DNA of 64,000 bases, from assembly GCF_031877795.1 (NCBI RefSeq), contig NC_133935.1:47329330-47393329 (forward strand), read 5' to 3'. The stretch comes from Strix aluco (lineage: Eukaryota; Chordata; Aves; Strigiformes; Strigidae). Of the stretch, positions 1 through 13,833 are shown piece after piece. Position numbers and translations under genes: made by a program. The notes beneath the pieces are model-generated. The model was not told the origin of the DNA, did not search any database, and saw only the letters and a program-made list of their open reading frames with translations. How positions within the stretch are numbered: position 1 is the stretch's first letter; every line of letters starts with the position of its first letter.

Positions 1-1389
1 ATTTCCCTGCCTTGACTGCTTTGACTCTTCCAGAGACATTGTTCAGGGTCCTTTCCATCTTCTTTGTAAAGTACGACGAAAATCCCTCACATTAGAAGGC
101 ACAGAGGAAGGTTGGCCATCCGAGTTAATTAAACAGTGCTGCAGTCAGCACAACCACACATAGATCTTGTATGTTCCTTTTTTTGCTAGAGTTACACTCT
201 CCAAGGTCAGTGCTTCTGCCAGTGATCAGGCATTTGAATTCGTTTTATTTTCTCCAGTGATTTCTATTGCCCATTTTCAGAAAATATATTACTCTTGGTT
301 CAAGCTCCGGTTAGAGTGTTATAGATCACAGCTCTTCTACAACAATATTTTGGAACATTGATGTTAAATACTGAATTATTATAAAAATAAGGATGGAGAA
401 TGTAATTGCAAACAGTTAGGATGTTGTCGAATTCACTCACCACATACCTGTCAGCCCAAACTCCATCAAGAAGAAGAAATCTCCAAGGTAGCAGCTATTC
501 ATATATCCATCAATTTTCACGTCTTCTTTTAGCTTTCAAGTTAGAAACAGCAGTATTAGCATCAACTGATAAAGACATCATGACGGTGATGGATGGAGTT
601 CCAGAAACATATGCTGGGGATATGACTGATTTCAGAGATTTACATAAATTAAGTGAAAAGGTTGTATTCAGTCTGATGGAGCCAGTGTCTTGATCTCCCT
701 CACCAAAGGAATCTCACTAAGCTATGCAGTCATTTATCAGATGATATGGTAATTAAAGTAGTGTCAGCAAAGCATCTTGGCAGTTTCCACTGAATATACA
801 GTTCGTAAATTTTTGCAAAGTTACTGTTATTATAACAGAGTGGCTTGTACCTGAAGAAGAGGCAGGAGTACCAGCAGATCAGCTGCTTTTGAACAGAGCA
901 GCCCTTCAGCTGACAAGCCAATTACAGAGGGGAGGTAGAAAGGCAGCTGCTTTGGGTCTGACTGCGAGCTGGGCTGGAGGGACCACAGTACTGCTCTGTG
1001 TCGGCAGATGTGCCTTGAAAGTCCAGGGATCCCATGCAATGCTCCGAAGACAAGTTGCGTCCCTGTTGCATTGAAAGTGTTCCTTTTGTACAACACTCTA
1101 CATGAACATAAAGAGGTTGGGGAGGTGTTAACCTTCTGTTCCAGGGTCAATATAAGTGGTAGCTGGATAACAACTGCATCAGTGACAACAGTCTTGCTAA
1201 CACACAAGGAAATCTGGTAGCACATATAAGCAAAAACAAGCTTTAAGAGTGGTAAGCAGCAAGTCACCATCTTTCTGCCCATTATAGCATGTAAAAACAA
1301 GACGACTTTGTATTCACAAAACAACTTCTACCAAAGGCTCTCTGAACATTTCTCCACCTTTCAACACACACACCTTCCAATATCCCTTG
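1..1389. other. Intergenic, no gene recognised
   Basis: Downstream of TRHDE. On the plus strand the frame 406-1074 is unusually low in stops (four, clustered at 691-756), but I recognise no protein in it. Confidence 0.6.
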
Positions 1390-1510
1390 AGAGGAAAGTA
1401 TTATTATGCAAAGGCTAGATGATTTGCATTCTGCTAAGGATAAATGATTTGCCTAAAGACAAAGAGCAAATCAGTGCCTTTGATTTATAGCTCTGATCAG
1501 GCCTGACTGC
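1390..1510 (-). mobile_element. Possible MIR remnant
   Basis: TGATTTGCCTAAAGACAAAG then AGCAAATCAGTGCC resembles the MIR core (TGACTTGCCCAAGGTCACA, AGCAAGTCAGTGGC) in reverse orientation. The left part (AGTATTATTATGCAAAG) could be the corresponding flank. Divergence is high. Confidence 0.4.
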
Positions 1511-3314
1511 AAGGGAGGAGTTTTCTGGATTTGCATAGAGCCCCACTGAAGTCTCCAGCCCCCACTGGAGAAAGAGCCAGTTCAGGGTCAGAACCCAGCA
1601 GTCTGAGTCTCAGTACTTGATCTAGGAGAAGGCAGTCACCTTTTTTCTTGCCCAAGGTGCTGTTAGCAGAGTAATGCCTGCAATGCCTTTGCATTATGTA
1701 TTTGACAGAAAAAAAAAATAGAATAAGAATACTATAATGTGATAATCTATGTTTATATGCATTGCCACTCTTCTTAAAATTGTGTTTGAACAATCCAGCT
1801 CTAATATTTCTTGTTTCTATAGAACTCTTTGCTAGCTAATTTTGTAAGTGTGTCTGATCAGGCTCATTTAATTCATCATTTTCATTTGACTCATTAATCT
1901 CTGCCTCTCCTTTGAAAGATAATCTGCATTTAATAGCTATGTTATGTAATATGCAGCAAGCCAGGAATATCGCACACACTTTCAGAGGGCAATATTGTAA
2001 TGTGTCACTAGATTTATCTATGCATCAAAATCTCATTTTTAAGATGCCCAAAGTGCTTTCAATTACCAATGGGGTGAGTTTCTGAGCACTGCTATAATTT
2101 GTTTCTAGGAGAGTCTGAGGATTAAAAATCAGAGTCATATAAGAGTTTTTCAAGGTACAGCTGCAATCACACAAAAAAAGCTAAAGACAGGAATAAATTA
2201 AAATTAAATTACACACTTTATATTTTCTTATCAATAATTACTCACCCCAAAGCCATCCCTTCTGACAATCACTATGTTAAGATTGGTTATGGACTGATTC
2301 TAGGACCTGGTAGGGGGACAGTAAGCCCAAGCCCTCCTGTTTCCCTGATTCTTGCAGCTCCCAGTAAGGATAGCAAGGTCTTTGCAACATGCTATCAGCA
2401 CGTAGGTACAATCCATCCACTGTGGCAGATGTCAATCTACAAACCTTTTAGCTAGGGAGTGAAGGTGTTTGTTGTTCTTCAAGCATCTTTTAAAGATACA
2501 AACTGAGAGCAACTGGAGAAATTTAAAGATGCGACACAGCAGCAAATCTGGCCCACTGTTGATTTCAATTCAGTCTTTGCAGTGTTTTCCAGACCAGAGA
2601 ATTAGTGGAAGCACTGAGAGGGTACTTGCAGACCACTCACCTGGATCTGGCATTCCTTTTCTTAACTTCATGCCATTATTCTTACTGAAGGATTCACTCT
2701 GTCCATTCTAGGAAATTTGGGATAGCTAAGCTGTGGCATCTCTTCCTTCCTCTTCCTATTGACTCTAAAGCACATATTACCACAGCTGACATAAGGATCC
2801 AAAGAGTAAACACATAAATGATCCAAATAATTCAAGATGACATTGCAAATACTTCTCTTAGGACTCTTCTTGTCTTCAGATATAATCATAGAAACTTCCT
2901 CTCCTTTACTTTGCATTTACGTTACTCATAGACTTAGACACTGGTCTTTCATTTAATATTTTCTTAATTATATCTATTCAGTGTACATATAAATACATAG
3001 AAAATTTTTATTTTCATAATCTCTTTGCCAAGGACTTCATTTTATTAACAAGTTGAACCATCTAATTAGAGCAATCAAATACTATCTCCCTAAATCCTGT
3101 TATGTTTCTCATCTTGAATTCTTTCTTATTTCTTAAATTCTTTCTGAGAATGAAAACCCATAGCCAATTGCAGTCCAACCAAAATTGGTAGACAAAGATT
3201 ATAACTTCTTGCTTGGTGACCTTATGCATTACAGTGTGATCTCGTAATAGTACTAGTTCATTTTGCTACTATAAGTCATGTGCCTGCTTTGCTCTGCTAA
3301 CTCCTCTAGACTAT
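1511..3314. other. Intergenic, nothing recognised
   Basis: AT-rich unique-looking sequence with no open frame over 82 codons. A short CCCCACTGAAGTC segment at 1541-1553 is the reverse complement of one also present near 9590. Confidence 0.6.
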
Positions 3315-3830
3315 TTGGTACTATTGAGGTTTCTCCATTCTACTGAGTAACTGGGTTTGTGAATGATTTTCCCCAGGAGGATTAGCCTGCATTTAGCGGT
3401 GAATCTTATTTCCTGCCCATTATTCAATTCTTTAAGTAAGGTCTCATAAATTTTCCCCATTCTTACTGTTAACAAGTCCCTCACACTGTATATTTCATTA
3501 AGAGGCTGCTTTTTCCTTCCTTTCAGAGAAGTTGTTAATGAAGATATTAAAACTTGAGCAAACCCAGGCATTCACTAGATATCTCACCTAAGTCTTACAG
3601 ATTGCCACTTCTCATTATCTTTGTTAACAGTTCTTCAGCCAGCTTCCGTCCATGTGAATATGTTTGTTCCCTGGCCAATTTGAATTCATTTTGAAAGCAC
3701 TGTCAAATGCTTTATTAAAATCCAAATAAATGATAGCTACTGCTCTGAATTCACCCAATAATTTTGCAATTCTATCAAAAAAGCTATCATCAAGTTTGTC
3801 TTGAAACATCTGTACTTGGTAAATTCACAC
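3315..3830 (-). pseudogene. Ancient CR1/L2-type LINE reverse-transcriptase remnant
   Basis: Minus-strand fragments of a LINE RT in the right order, spread over frames: motif A as AIIYLDFNKAFDS (about 3690-3735), then FNIFINNF (about 3530-3555, motif B end), then AKCRLILLGKIIHKPSYSVE (about 3320-3385), which corresponds to the F-N-x-x-K-C-x-V-x-H-L-G-K-N-N-P block downstream of motif C. Stops and frame changes intervene and the motif C box is not recognisable. The copy is far older than the CR1 at 46-48.5 kb. Family assignment (CR1, L2 or L3) cannot be settled by eye. Confidence 0.7.
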
Positions 3831-4940
3831 TACTTAATGATGTTGCATTCATTATCTTCAAGTCCAGAAATGCCTTCTTTTCCCCAACACTTCTTCTTTA
3901 GCATCCTAATGATCAAAGCTAGTTTTACTAAAGGCGATGCGCTGGCTAAGTATACATAATCATTATGTGTTGCCACCTTCAATTTTCTGAAGCCCAGTAG
4001 TAGGTAACAATTGTTTTAATCTATTCCTCCATTTCTGTTCTGCCATTTACCTACTATGTGTCTAACAATGTTTTGAAATGTGTGTAGGGGCTGTGAAGCC
4101 TAAAGCTGCTTCTTGCTTGGTCAAAGGAAATAGTTCATCTTTATACATAATTTCCAGATTATTGATGCTGTACTATACTGTTCCACTTCCATACTTCTCT
4201 CTCAATAACTTTCTTCACTAAGTACTCAGTTGTCTGGTGCTCTTTACTTGTCCGAGATTAAAATGGTATGTTAATCCATTTGAGTCCAATGCCTTTATTC
4301 AAGGCCATAAGCACTTTTGTTATTTTTTTATATTCCTACAGCCTACTCTTTTTTTCTCTACAGCCACCTTGTTCATAACTTACTGCCAATTGCCTTCACT
4401 GTAAAGAAAATTATTGCACCACCTTACATTTGCCACTACATATGGCTTAGATACTACCTCTGTTTTTATGATGTAAGACATTACAAACTGAAAAGACACG
4501 GACAATATAAAGGATTTTTAATATCAGACAACATCTTCCTTACCATGGCATCAAAGAGTCAGGAAGAAATTATATTATTCATGAATAAAACAAACTAGAG
4601 CCTTGCTCAGAGCATGTATCTGCTCTCTGCCCTTGGAGTACTTTAGGAGCTAGCTTTAGCCAAAAGCAGTACTCCATGTCTATTCTTGAGTAATGTCATC
4701 AGGAAACAGTCAAACCCTAAATACTAATTAAGTGAACAAAAGCCAATATCCCACATGTGGTGTGGAACAAAAAATTCTGGGTTTAAATCAGGATAGAAGA
4801 AAGAATCGATTTATCAACTTTGCAGCAATTACCTGCTATCAGAGGACTGTCATCTACCAGAACAGACTGTCTATCCTCGAACATATTTTGACTAGGATAT
4901 ATTGCTTCCCATCTAATACAAGTGACAGAGGTCTATGGGG

Positions 4941-4961
4941 AAAAAAAAAAAAAAAAAAAAA
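4941..4961. repeat. A21 homopolymer
   Basis: Twenty-one consecutive A preceded by GGGG. It could be the tail of an old retroposed sequence, but nothing upstream is recognisable as one. Confidence 0.9.
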
Positions 4962-7900
4962 GCCCTACTGAGACTCCCATGGTTACATTTTTACTTTCAG
5001 GTTCTGACCAACTCCCTGAGTTTTACTTCAGTTACTATTTTCATTTACAATAAACAGAGTCAGTTTTACCAAGTTCATCCGTTACTTCAGGTTATGCATT
5101 AAAATTTCCTATGTACATTATCCTACTACTGAAATTTTCTATCCACCTTACTGGATTAGTTGCATATTTTATGATGTGATTTATTGGGGTTTTCTCCATG
5201 TTGACTCAGGGATCCTAGATAACTAGCTCAGATGCAGACATCTAGTAGACAACTAAACTTAGCAAGTCTGACACACATTGTAGGAACCAGGCTCTTTGGA
5301 AGTAGTGCTTTGTCTCAGCAGTTCAGATCTCTCTAGCTCTGCTAAAATAGGACTGGATAGTACATTAATTGAATCATTACTACTGCACGGAAATCCCAGT
5401 TCTGCTGTGCCTTCAGATCAGTGGATACAATTCTTCTGTCACCAACTCTGATACAAATTAGAAGTTGCTAGCACAACGTAGAGAAAGTGAGTATACTTAC
5501 TTATTCGGAAAACAAACTTGATCTTGCCCAGCTGAGTCAACTCTGTTTATTTGCGTTTATCCACTTGTCTATACTTGCCTGCTCTTAACTTGCTGAAGCT
5601 TGCAGAGTCAATTCTCATTACATATTTCCCTTAATCCCTTGGTTTTAGCAAATCTCATTATTCAGTTTTTTACATGTAGCACAGTAAGACTTGTACCTTT
5701 ATGCACTGTCAGGTTTGTATGTGGTTAGCAGAAGGGGCAAGTTTAACATGCAGGAAGGAAGTAGTTAGACTTCTATCCTTTTATAGCCTAAACAAATCAC
5801 TTAAGACCCTTAAAATGTGTAGCACCATTTTATGCCCTATTACAAAGCACACCTAATTTTAAACCTATGACCTTCATTTTTCCATTTATTATATGCATAA
5901 TTTTGAGTACCTAGCCTCTATAGAAATTCCATGCAGCTATATCAATTAAATATTTGCCCATTTTAATTTAGTGTGCACACAAAAATAGTAAAATGCAAAC
6001 CCCATATATGCCTTTGAAATTCTGGTATTGGGCAAGGTCACAGAAGAATGAATTATGTAAAGACAAATACAGAGACAGTTTTTATGAACCATGATCCTGA
6101 TATTTTGTCCTTAGTTTTTTATTAATCTGACTACTTTTCCCAGGTTGAACTATGAGTTACTGAAAAATACCCTCAGTGATAAGGAGATTTAAACAGAACA
6201 AAAAAAATCCTGAGTCAACCATTTATCTGCTACTGAATTCTGTGAACTAATCTTAGTTCAAGCAACAGATCCCCTAAGCAGTTCATATATTTTAATACAG
6301 TACAAGCACTCTGTATACACGGTATAGCTTATGGCTTGCACTGTTTTAAAATTAAAGGGAAAAATCTGCAGTTTCATAGCACACCGAGTGAAATCCTAAC
6401 CCATCAGCCTAGACCAGCCACAATATGGCACTAAGGAAGTCTACATCTTTTACTGCTTCTCAGATCCACCACATTTAGTGGTACCCACCACACAATGTTT
6501 ATCTTAAGCAGAAATAATTTGTCTTACAGTTGTTGTAACTACAGAAGGAATGTTTTAACATGCATGTGTTTCATTAATGTTACAATATTGACCAGTGAAG
6601 GCTTTTTAACCTAAAAACTTGAGCTCTCTCCTATCACACTGGTTCCACTGGAGATTATTGAAACTGCTTGGCATTAAACTGGACGTGCTGATGTGAAATA
6701 ACCCTCTGTATGTATTTTTTTCAGCCTTCTAATTCAGCATTTAGCCCAAAGCTCCTTCTCTGTAAGCTTTTCTCAGAGCCATAGCCTCAATTCTTGCTTG
6801 TGTCTTGGGTTTTTGTTCATTTGCTCCAGCTTCTTTGGTTGGGGTTTTCCTCTGCTTGTCCTTTATAGCTGCACAAATCTTCAGAAAACAATAAAGACCT
6901 CCTTCCCCCTTCCCAAAGTGCCTCTGCTTTCCAAGCTGATGTGTTCTCCTTTGGAGTAATTTATCTGCCTTGGGGTTACTTACCTGCTTGGGTTAACCTG
7001 CTTTTGATATTAACCACCCAAAATCTCACAGGCATTTTGAAAGGGGCAGAACTGCTCTGATTTTCACTTGTACATATGGAAATACATGCTGATCTTGTGC
7101 TAAGACTTCTACTATGACATCATTACTATAACCTCCATAGAAAAGTATTTGAAATGTGTCAATCAGCTAAGCAACTGAGTGGAATGGGAAAAAATGGGTT
7201 ACATCCATGATCATAGAGCAGAAACAATATACACTTTTGGTATTAACTATAAATAGTCAATGGATCTAAAAGTGCATCTCTGAAAATAATACCATTTATT
7301 AAAATCATATTTGTGAGCTATTTCATCTTTTTAAGGGACGGATTCACATTTGTACTTATGCTTATTGCAACCTTTTGACAGTTTTATTGTTGAAAAGTTC
7401 AAGGTACATCTCATAATTGTACCAGGAACATGCATTTATCACTGGCAACAGTTCTGTGCCACATGAAATGAATTACTGTAATAGACATGTCATGTAATGG
7501 CATCTTATTATCCGCCCCCTCTTCCTCCTCTTTTTCTTAACTTTCTGCAATGAGCAGGTCAAAAATGATGGTAAGTATAACAGACAAAAGTGATTCCTAA
7601 GTTCAAGAAGCAAAAAGATGTTTGCTAAAAGTAATGCTGTAGCAGTAAAATGAGTAATTAACACCATGTTCAATAAACTGCAGAATGAAAGTGCTATACT
7701 AGGGCTTGAGCCCTAATGCTGCTGCTCAGCCCCTAGTAGCTTAGCAGATAGCAAGGCCCTTTGGTGGGGCAGGGGCAGGACGGGTAGAACCATGGAAAAT
7801 CAAAGCCACTTAGGTCCTTCTGTCCTGCTTTCTTCATTTACAGCCTTCTAATTACTGATGAGAAGCAAGGTTATATGAAGGCAAAACCATACAAAACATA

Positions 7901-10217
7901 CCTAGGCTCTACCTGCTGTTCCTACCGTTGCTGTGGCCTGAGAAGAGCAGTAGGATTGTGACAGAAAGGGGAAGAGGTGATGCATGGGAAATGTACCTGA
8001 GAATAAAGTCTCACCATGGTCCTGCTGATGCAGTTCTCATTCAGCCTTCCACCATTAGTCCAAATTCTAATGGGTTCACTTAGGACAAACTGGCACATAC
8101 AGGACAGTATGGGCTAGATTGAGCACAGAGGAGTTTCTATAGCTTGACATTAGCCAATAGATGCAAACAGCAACACTCGTAGGGTGCCTCCTTAACCACT
8201 CAGCAATTTCTGTTTAATTAGATTTTGGCCACAGTAGATGTGGCTGCTAATTCAAAGACTAAGTTTCAACATAATGAGGCTTTAATTTCCCAAGCACATC
8301 CTCATTATTTCACATCATTACAGCCTTACCTTCATTACACTTTTCTGACAACTATCTTTGTGCTCATTTTCCCATCTCATCCATAATACAGCCTCAGCCA
8401 TCAAAATACATCATTCTCAATACTGTTTCTCTAATATGGGGTTTATGTTCTTGATTCTCAGAAGAGCCAGAATTATCACCAGCTCACTGAATTGTTTCTC
8501 TCCACTCCTGAGGCCTTAGTCCTTGCAGTATGCAGGAGTCAGAATGCCTCTGATAGCAGTGCAACTCTGCACAGTGGCTTCTATGCTGAAGCTGTAGCTT
8601 AAAGGGAGCTAGATAATTTTTGCTAGGAATAGGAGGAAGCAGGGAATTAGTCAGCAAAAGCTGATTTTCTGTTATTACGACAGCAAATATTCCTAAGTCA
8701 ATTTACAAACCAAAGGCTCTAACTTTTCTCCCTCCTACTCCCTCCAGCTCAGCTGCGGAGCTTTCAAAGCAAATGGGTGCCTTTAAAGTTCTGCTTTTAC
8801 TGAAGACACTGAACCAAGAGCAAATAAACAGCTCTTCATTTGGTCTTGTATGAAAATGTTCAACTTGAAAGCAGCTCAGCCACTGACTGAAGTGCTGCTG
8901 ATTGCAGTGGCCACACTGGGGTAGAAACAAGCATGTTCTTTTTGATGTTTCATTAGGAGATGTGCTGGCACTGGGATTTCATTTCTCCCTCCTCACGCTC
9001 TATCTCATCTCCCAGGGATGCTTCCAGGGTGGCTGTGCAATTCATCTCAGCTATTTCAACACTCCTGGAGAGGTATATGTCGTAAAAAGGGGAGGGACAA
9101 GGCCCCTTTTGGAAGCAGTACATCCTAGCCTTTATAGCTCATCCTACATACCAGTATCCCTTCTTAACGTGAAAGCTCTCCACCAGCCCCCAAGCCACCT
9201 CCTCAGGCCTCCTGAAATCCTGATCCAGACCTGAACTCAGGAAAAAGATATGAGGGGTATGTCTCCATACTCTGCTGATGCATATAGAATGGTCAAAACT
9301 CTAGCCCTAGCATAATACAGTGAAGTGTTTAATGGTAGGATACTATAAACATACTCATTTAGGCCCCAGCTTTGCTTACCTATGCTCAAAGCATCAATGC
9401 TGCCTGTTGTGCTTTGCAAAATCAGGACTTTAAAAATTCCCTTCAGCTTTTCAGCAGACTAAGATGTGCAGTACAGAACAAAACATCTTCATTGTTAAAG
9501 AAAAAAGACATTCTGGTATTGAAAGGTATATTTTGAAAAATACAGGGTTGGCTTTTACTCTCAGTGATGTCAATGTCAAAGCTCCAATTGACTTCAGTGG
9601 GAACATGATTGTATCCAATGGGTAAATAATTGCACATATTTCACATTTCATTGTTACTGAAAACTGTTCTTCAAAAAAGGAAAATAATAGCCTGAATTCA
9701 AGGACTCTTATTGAAAAGTCATTTGAACTGCATTCCAGTTGAAATCACGTTTACCAATGAAAATATCTTTTTGCTTATTCAAAATTTACATAATTAGAAA
9801 AGCACAAAAGACAGACTCTGCTCTCTATTCCAGCCTCAGTCCTGTTAGTCTTAGAGTGCTTAAGAGTACTTCCAAGCCCAAATTTTATATTTTCTGTGGA
9901 TCTCTGCTTTCTACTAGTCCCAGCATTTTAATATTTTGAAAAATTCCTCACGTCAAAAAATACTTTTTCTTGCATGTTTTTCATTGCAAAACCTCAATGT
10001 ATCTATTCAGCATTATTAAACTGTTATCTCAACTGAAATGGGAACATAATCAAAAGGCTGGGTATTATTTATCTTAGCCATGTCTCCAGGTCAGAAAATT
10101 AAGACAGTGATGAATTACACATTACTATACAAAATTTTATTATCAGAGACAAAATTCAAATTTGTTCTGCTTAAAATACAGAAGATAAAGTTTCTCATTT
10201 AAAAAAAAAAAATCCAT

Positions 10218-10251
10218 TTAGTTAGAGTAGAATCCTTAGTTAGAGTAGAAT
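10218..10251. repeat. 18-bp tandem duplication
   Basis: Unit TTAGTTAGAGTAGAATCC at 10218-10235, followed directly by the first 16 bases of a second identical copy, just after an A12 run. Confidence 0.9.
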
Positions 10252-11894
10252 AAAAATTTTATGTTATGTTGAACACACCGTGGTCTCATATTTATGGAGT
10301 CATTTTTAAAGGCATATCATAGAAAAACACTTTTCTGGTAAACTGTAACAGAAATTACTGTATTTTATTTGGCTAATGATTTAAACTGCTGATTAGATCT
10401 ATATCCATTAACATTCTAAGAATAATTCTGCTTATAATCTCAAATCCTAGGATGTTTCAAACAATAAATGAAAAAAGTTGTTAAATTTGGCATTTTTAGA
10501 TATACTGAGAATCAGTATCTCCCCTCTATATGTAAAATATATACTTTTCTATAAAAAAGAGAGAACAGTTGGCTCTATATAAAGTTGTGATTTTAAATTC
10601 AGCAAAAACACATCACCATATCCTGCACCTGAAACCTGTGCAGAAACAGGTTTCAACCTAAACCACTTTCCAGAAAGACTGTTTCAGCCTGATGCGTGAT
10701 TTGATACATAATTTGAGGCACTTGATTAATGCCACAGAAGTCAGTGGGGCTGCCTCCACGCCTATGTATGTGGCTGAGTCGTGGTCAACACAGCCTCACA
10801 TCCTGCCTATGTCCAACTGCTTCGCTGAGTTGAAACTTTTGAGTAAGATCTGTAAATACAAATAACCAATGAAATCTTTTTCAAAGCAAAATGGTCCAGA
10901 ATTAGAAGCTATACATGCATGTATATATGGTACATAAAGAACTGTGACATTATGCAATGATCTAGACTTCCTTTAAATGCAAATAGCATTCTGATCTTGC
11001 AAATGCTTGTGTGAAACCATTGGGGAACTGTATCTAAACTGACCCAGCTCCACCTCTTATTTGACAAAGAACTGAATTCCAAAGAGTACAGATTTGAGAA
11101 GTGATGAAAAAATATGTTCCTCTAATTACAGTATTCAGAATTAATCTAAGGCTGAGACAGACTTAATAGAGGGACTCATCCATTATAATCAGCATTAATA
11201 GCTGCAGGACTTCTTTCTTCCTAAGGTGTCAAAAGATCTTACATGTGGAGTCTCTTGGGAAAATAATGTAATTTCTTACCAAGCCTTTATTTTCAATACT
11301 ATGATCCATTTATGTCATTGACCTGTGTGTAGAGGAATAGATCATTAGTTTTCAGGGAACTGGTTTATGTTTATCTTCTGCAAAAATAGAGCAACTAAAC
11401 ACCTTTCAGTAAAACATCAGACAGGGAGCTACAATCTGTTTTTATAAGGCTATACGTCTCACCCACATCAAAACCTATTGTCCCTCAAACATAAAACCAA
11501 CATAGCAAAATTACATTTAAACATATAACAAAACTGCCTTTGTACAGGGTAGTTATACAGTAATTACAATGATGTTTTCATTAGAAACTGTCAGAACATT
11601 TCTTTTCACAGCGTCTCTAAGTCCAGGGAAGTCCATCTCTGCTGAAATCTACTGTTTGCAGGAAAAAGAGAGGGTAGTAGCCACACTCTTCACAGTACAG
11701 TTTTCTGCAGTTCTCCAAACATATTATAAAGCTTTATCACATTGTAACCGATTGCAAAGTATTATTCTAACAAAAAGCAAAAGGAAAACAAAAACCATTT
11801 GTCATCAATATGTGCTACTGAAACATAGATACAAATGTGCGAAACATCCTGTACAGCAGCCCAGCCATCACCTCAGAGGGCTCTTTTGAAAGCA

Positions 11895-11978
11895 ATGGGT
11901 TAGATCCTCAGCTGCAATTCACATCAGTCACTTCAACGGATCTACCTCACCGTGCACCAACAGAGGATTTGCAGCCAC
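11895..11978. repeat. Possible ancient foldback repeat
   Basis: TAGATCCTCAGCTG at the left, a CACTTCAACGGA centre and CAGAGGATTTG at the right. It resembles a remembered amniote palindromic repeat that starts with this kind of GATCCTCAGCTG arm and has a GACTTCAATGGAG centre. Only short arm segments still pair (ATCCTC with GAGGAT). Confidence 0.35.
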
Positions 11979-13815
11979 ACGTGTCCTCAGTTTGGCTACA
12001 GGTTATTTTGAAATTACAGAAATGAACATATTAAGTCGACTGAAATGTATCTCAGAGAACTGAGATCTTGGCTCTTGGCCTCATCCGTTGTACCAAGGCT
12101 ATCCGTATCAGGCAAATCCAAGCGATGCTGTCCAAGAAGTGCCAGGGCACTCTGGCTAAAGCCTCCCGGCTCGTTACTGCCTGCTGCAGCACAGTCCCCT
12201 CTGCTCTCACAATGCTGCTCACCTCTATGTTCTCTACCAACGCTGCTTTGATATCGTTAGGAAATGGTGCACATAAAATAAGCAAAGCATTCAGAAATAC
12301 TATTTGGCCATGCTGCACTTGCTTCACTAGTTACAGATCAGCCAAATATAAATGTATTTTTTCCTGAGAAAAGACATTGGGACTGACCCACAGCACTTGC
12401 TCATGTCGGTGATTCTCCTTAAACACATCTCAATGAAACCAGTTCCACATGTCTTTTATAAAATTTGACCTCAACTGTGTTACCATGTAGGGGTATTCTG
12501 AAGTAAAGCTACCCTCCACTGTCACCATAGACACAAGATGGAGCTAAGCTTAACCAGCTTCTTCAAAATACACTTGATTTTAAAATTCTGCTCCAACTAG
12601 GGCATGTGGCCTTACTTTGATAAAAAATCCTTACACACAGCAGTCCCTTTGTCCCCTTCCCTCTCACTGAAAACTAAATTACTCATGCCAGCATGGACTC
12701 CTTGCTCAAGTCAGAGTGATTTCACTGGGTTTCCATATTTGTTTTAAGATAGACAGAAGCATCCACAGTCATATGAGAAACAAAGCGGCCAGTTCTTTAC
12801 AATTTTGTATGCAAAACTGGAACCGCACAGTCACTAGTGCCATACAGGTTTGCACAGGCATCTGAATTTTTTGATGGCATTAGTACAGCAACTACTATTA
12901 CTACTATTATTACCACAAATAATGTGCTGTGACACCGTTCCAAACCATTTGCTAGAAAAAGGCCCAAGAAACTCTTGGCACATTTTCAAATATTAAGAAA
13001 AATATGATAAAGGAAAAAACTGTGTTCTTATGCATACTTGAAAATTCAAAATATTTGACTGTTTGAAATGACTTCTGAAGAATGGACATTATAATATTCT
13101 AGACCTTTACAAGCATTTTGGTGAACACTTTCCAATTGGGTTGACCAGAGCTCAGGGATTTAGGTTTCTCTGGGCAATGCAGGCTGACTAGTTGGACCTT
13201 TGTTTCCTGCTAGCACAAGTCAATGACACTAATCTCTGAAGATCACCCACAACCCATAACCAGCAGAGGGGCATTCTGACCCTCCTGCCTAGCTGAGAGA
13301 AACTTGGGTGAAGCCCCTCTGCACTTCAGTGGTTCCCAACCGCCTTCCTGACCTGGGTGGGCTGATGGCAGTGGCAGGCAATACAGCCATCCAAAGCTGG
13401 GAAAACAGCCTCTATTCAGGCTGCTCAGAAGCAGGATGGTCCTTTTATTCCTCCATGCTCATACTGACACTGTGGCTATAAACCCTGCTTAGGACAGGCA
13501 GCCTGATATGGTGAGTACTCATAACAGGAGTGGTGGTAAGATGATTATATACATAAACAGGTTTCAAAGTCAGATCCCTTTTCCTCAAAGAGGAAGTTGC
13601 ACATTTGACTCAAAGTCTATTTTCATTTACTTCAGTATTGGCTATAATCATGTGGAAAATCAAAACCTTATTATGCAGGTATCTAAACAGTGTCACACTC
13701 ATTTGCAAATACTGGCTTCATTTAATCCAAATAATCAGACTTACTGACATTGTATGGAAAAATTATCTCTACAGAGGATTTTTCACATGAATATATAGAT
13801 ATATATATAATTTTA

Positions 13816-13833
13816 TTTTTTTTTTTTTTTTTT
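13816..13833. repeat. T18 homopolymer after a TA run
   Basis: Eighteen T following an AT-dinucleotide stretch (about 13791-13810). Confidence 0.9.

Noticed and set aside
830..1324. 164-codon minus-strand open frame, the longest outside CR1
   Set aside because: No recognisable domain, no good start context or splice partners, composition like translated non-coding DNA. Kept only as part of the low-stop observation on the other strand.
8902..9234. 110-codon plus-strand open frame
   Set aside because: No recognisable protein motif and no supporting exon structure.
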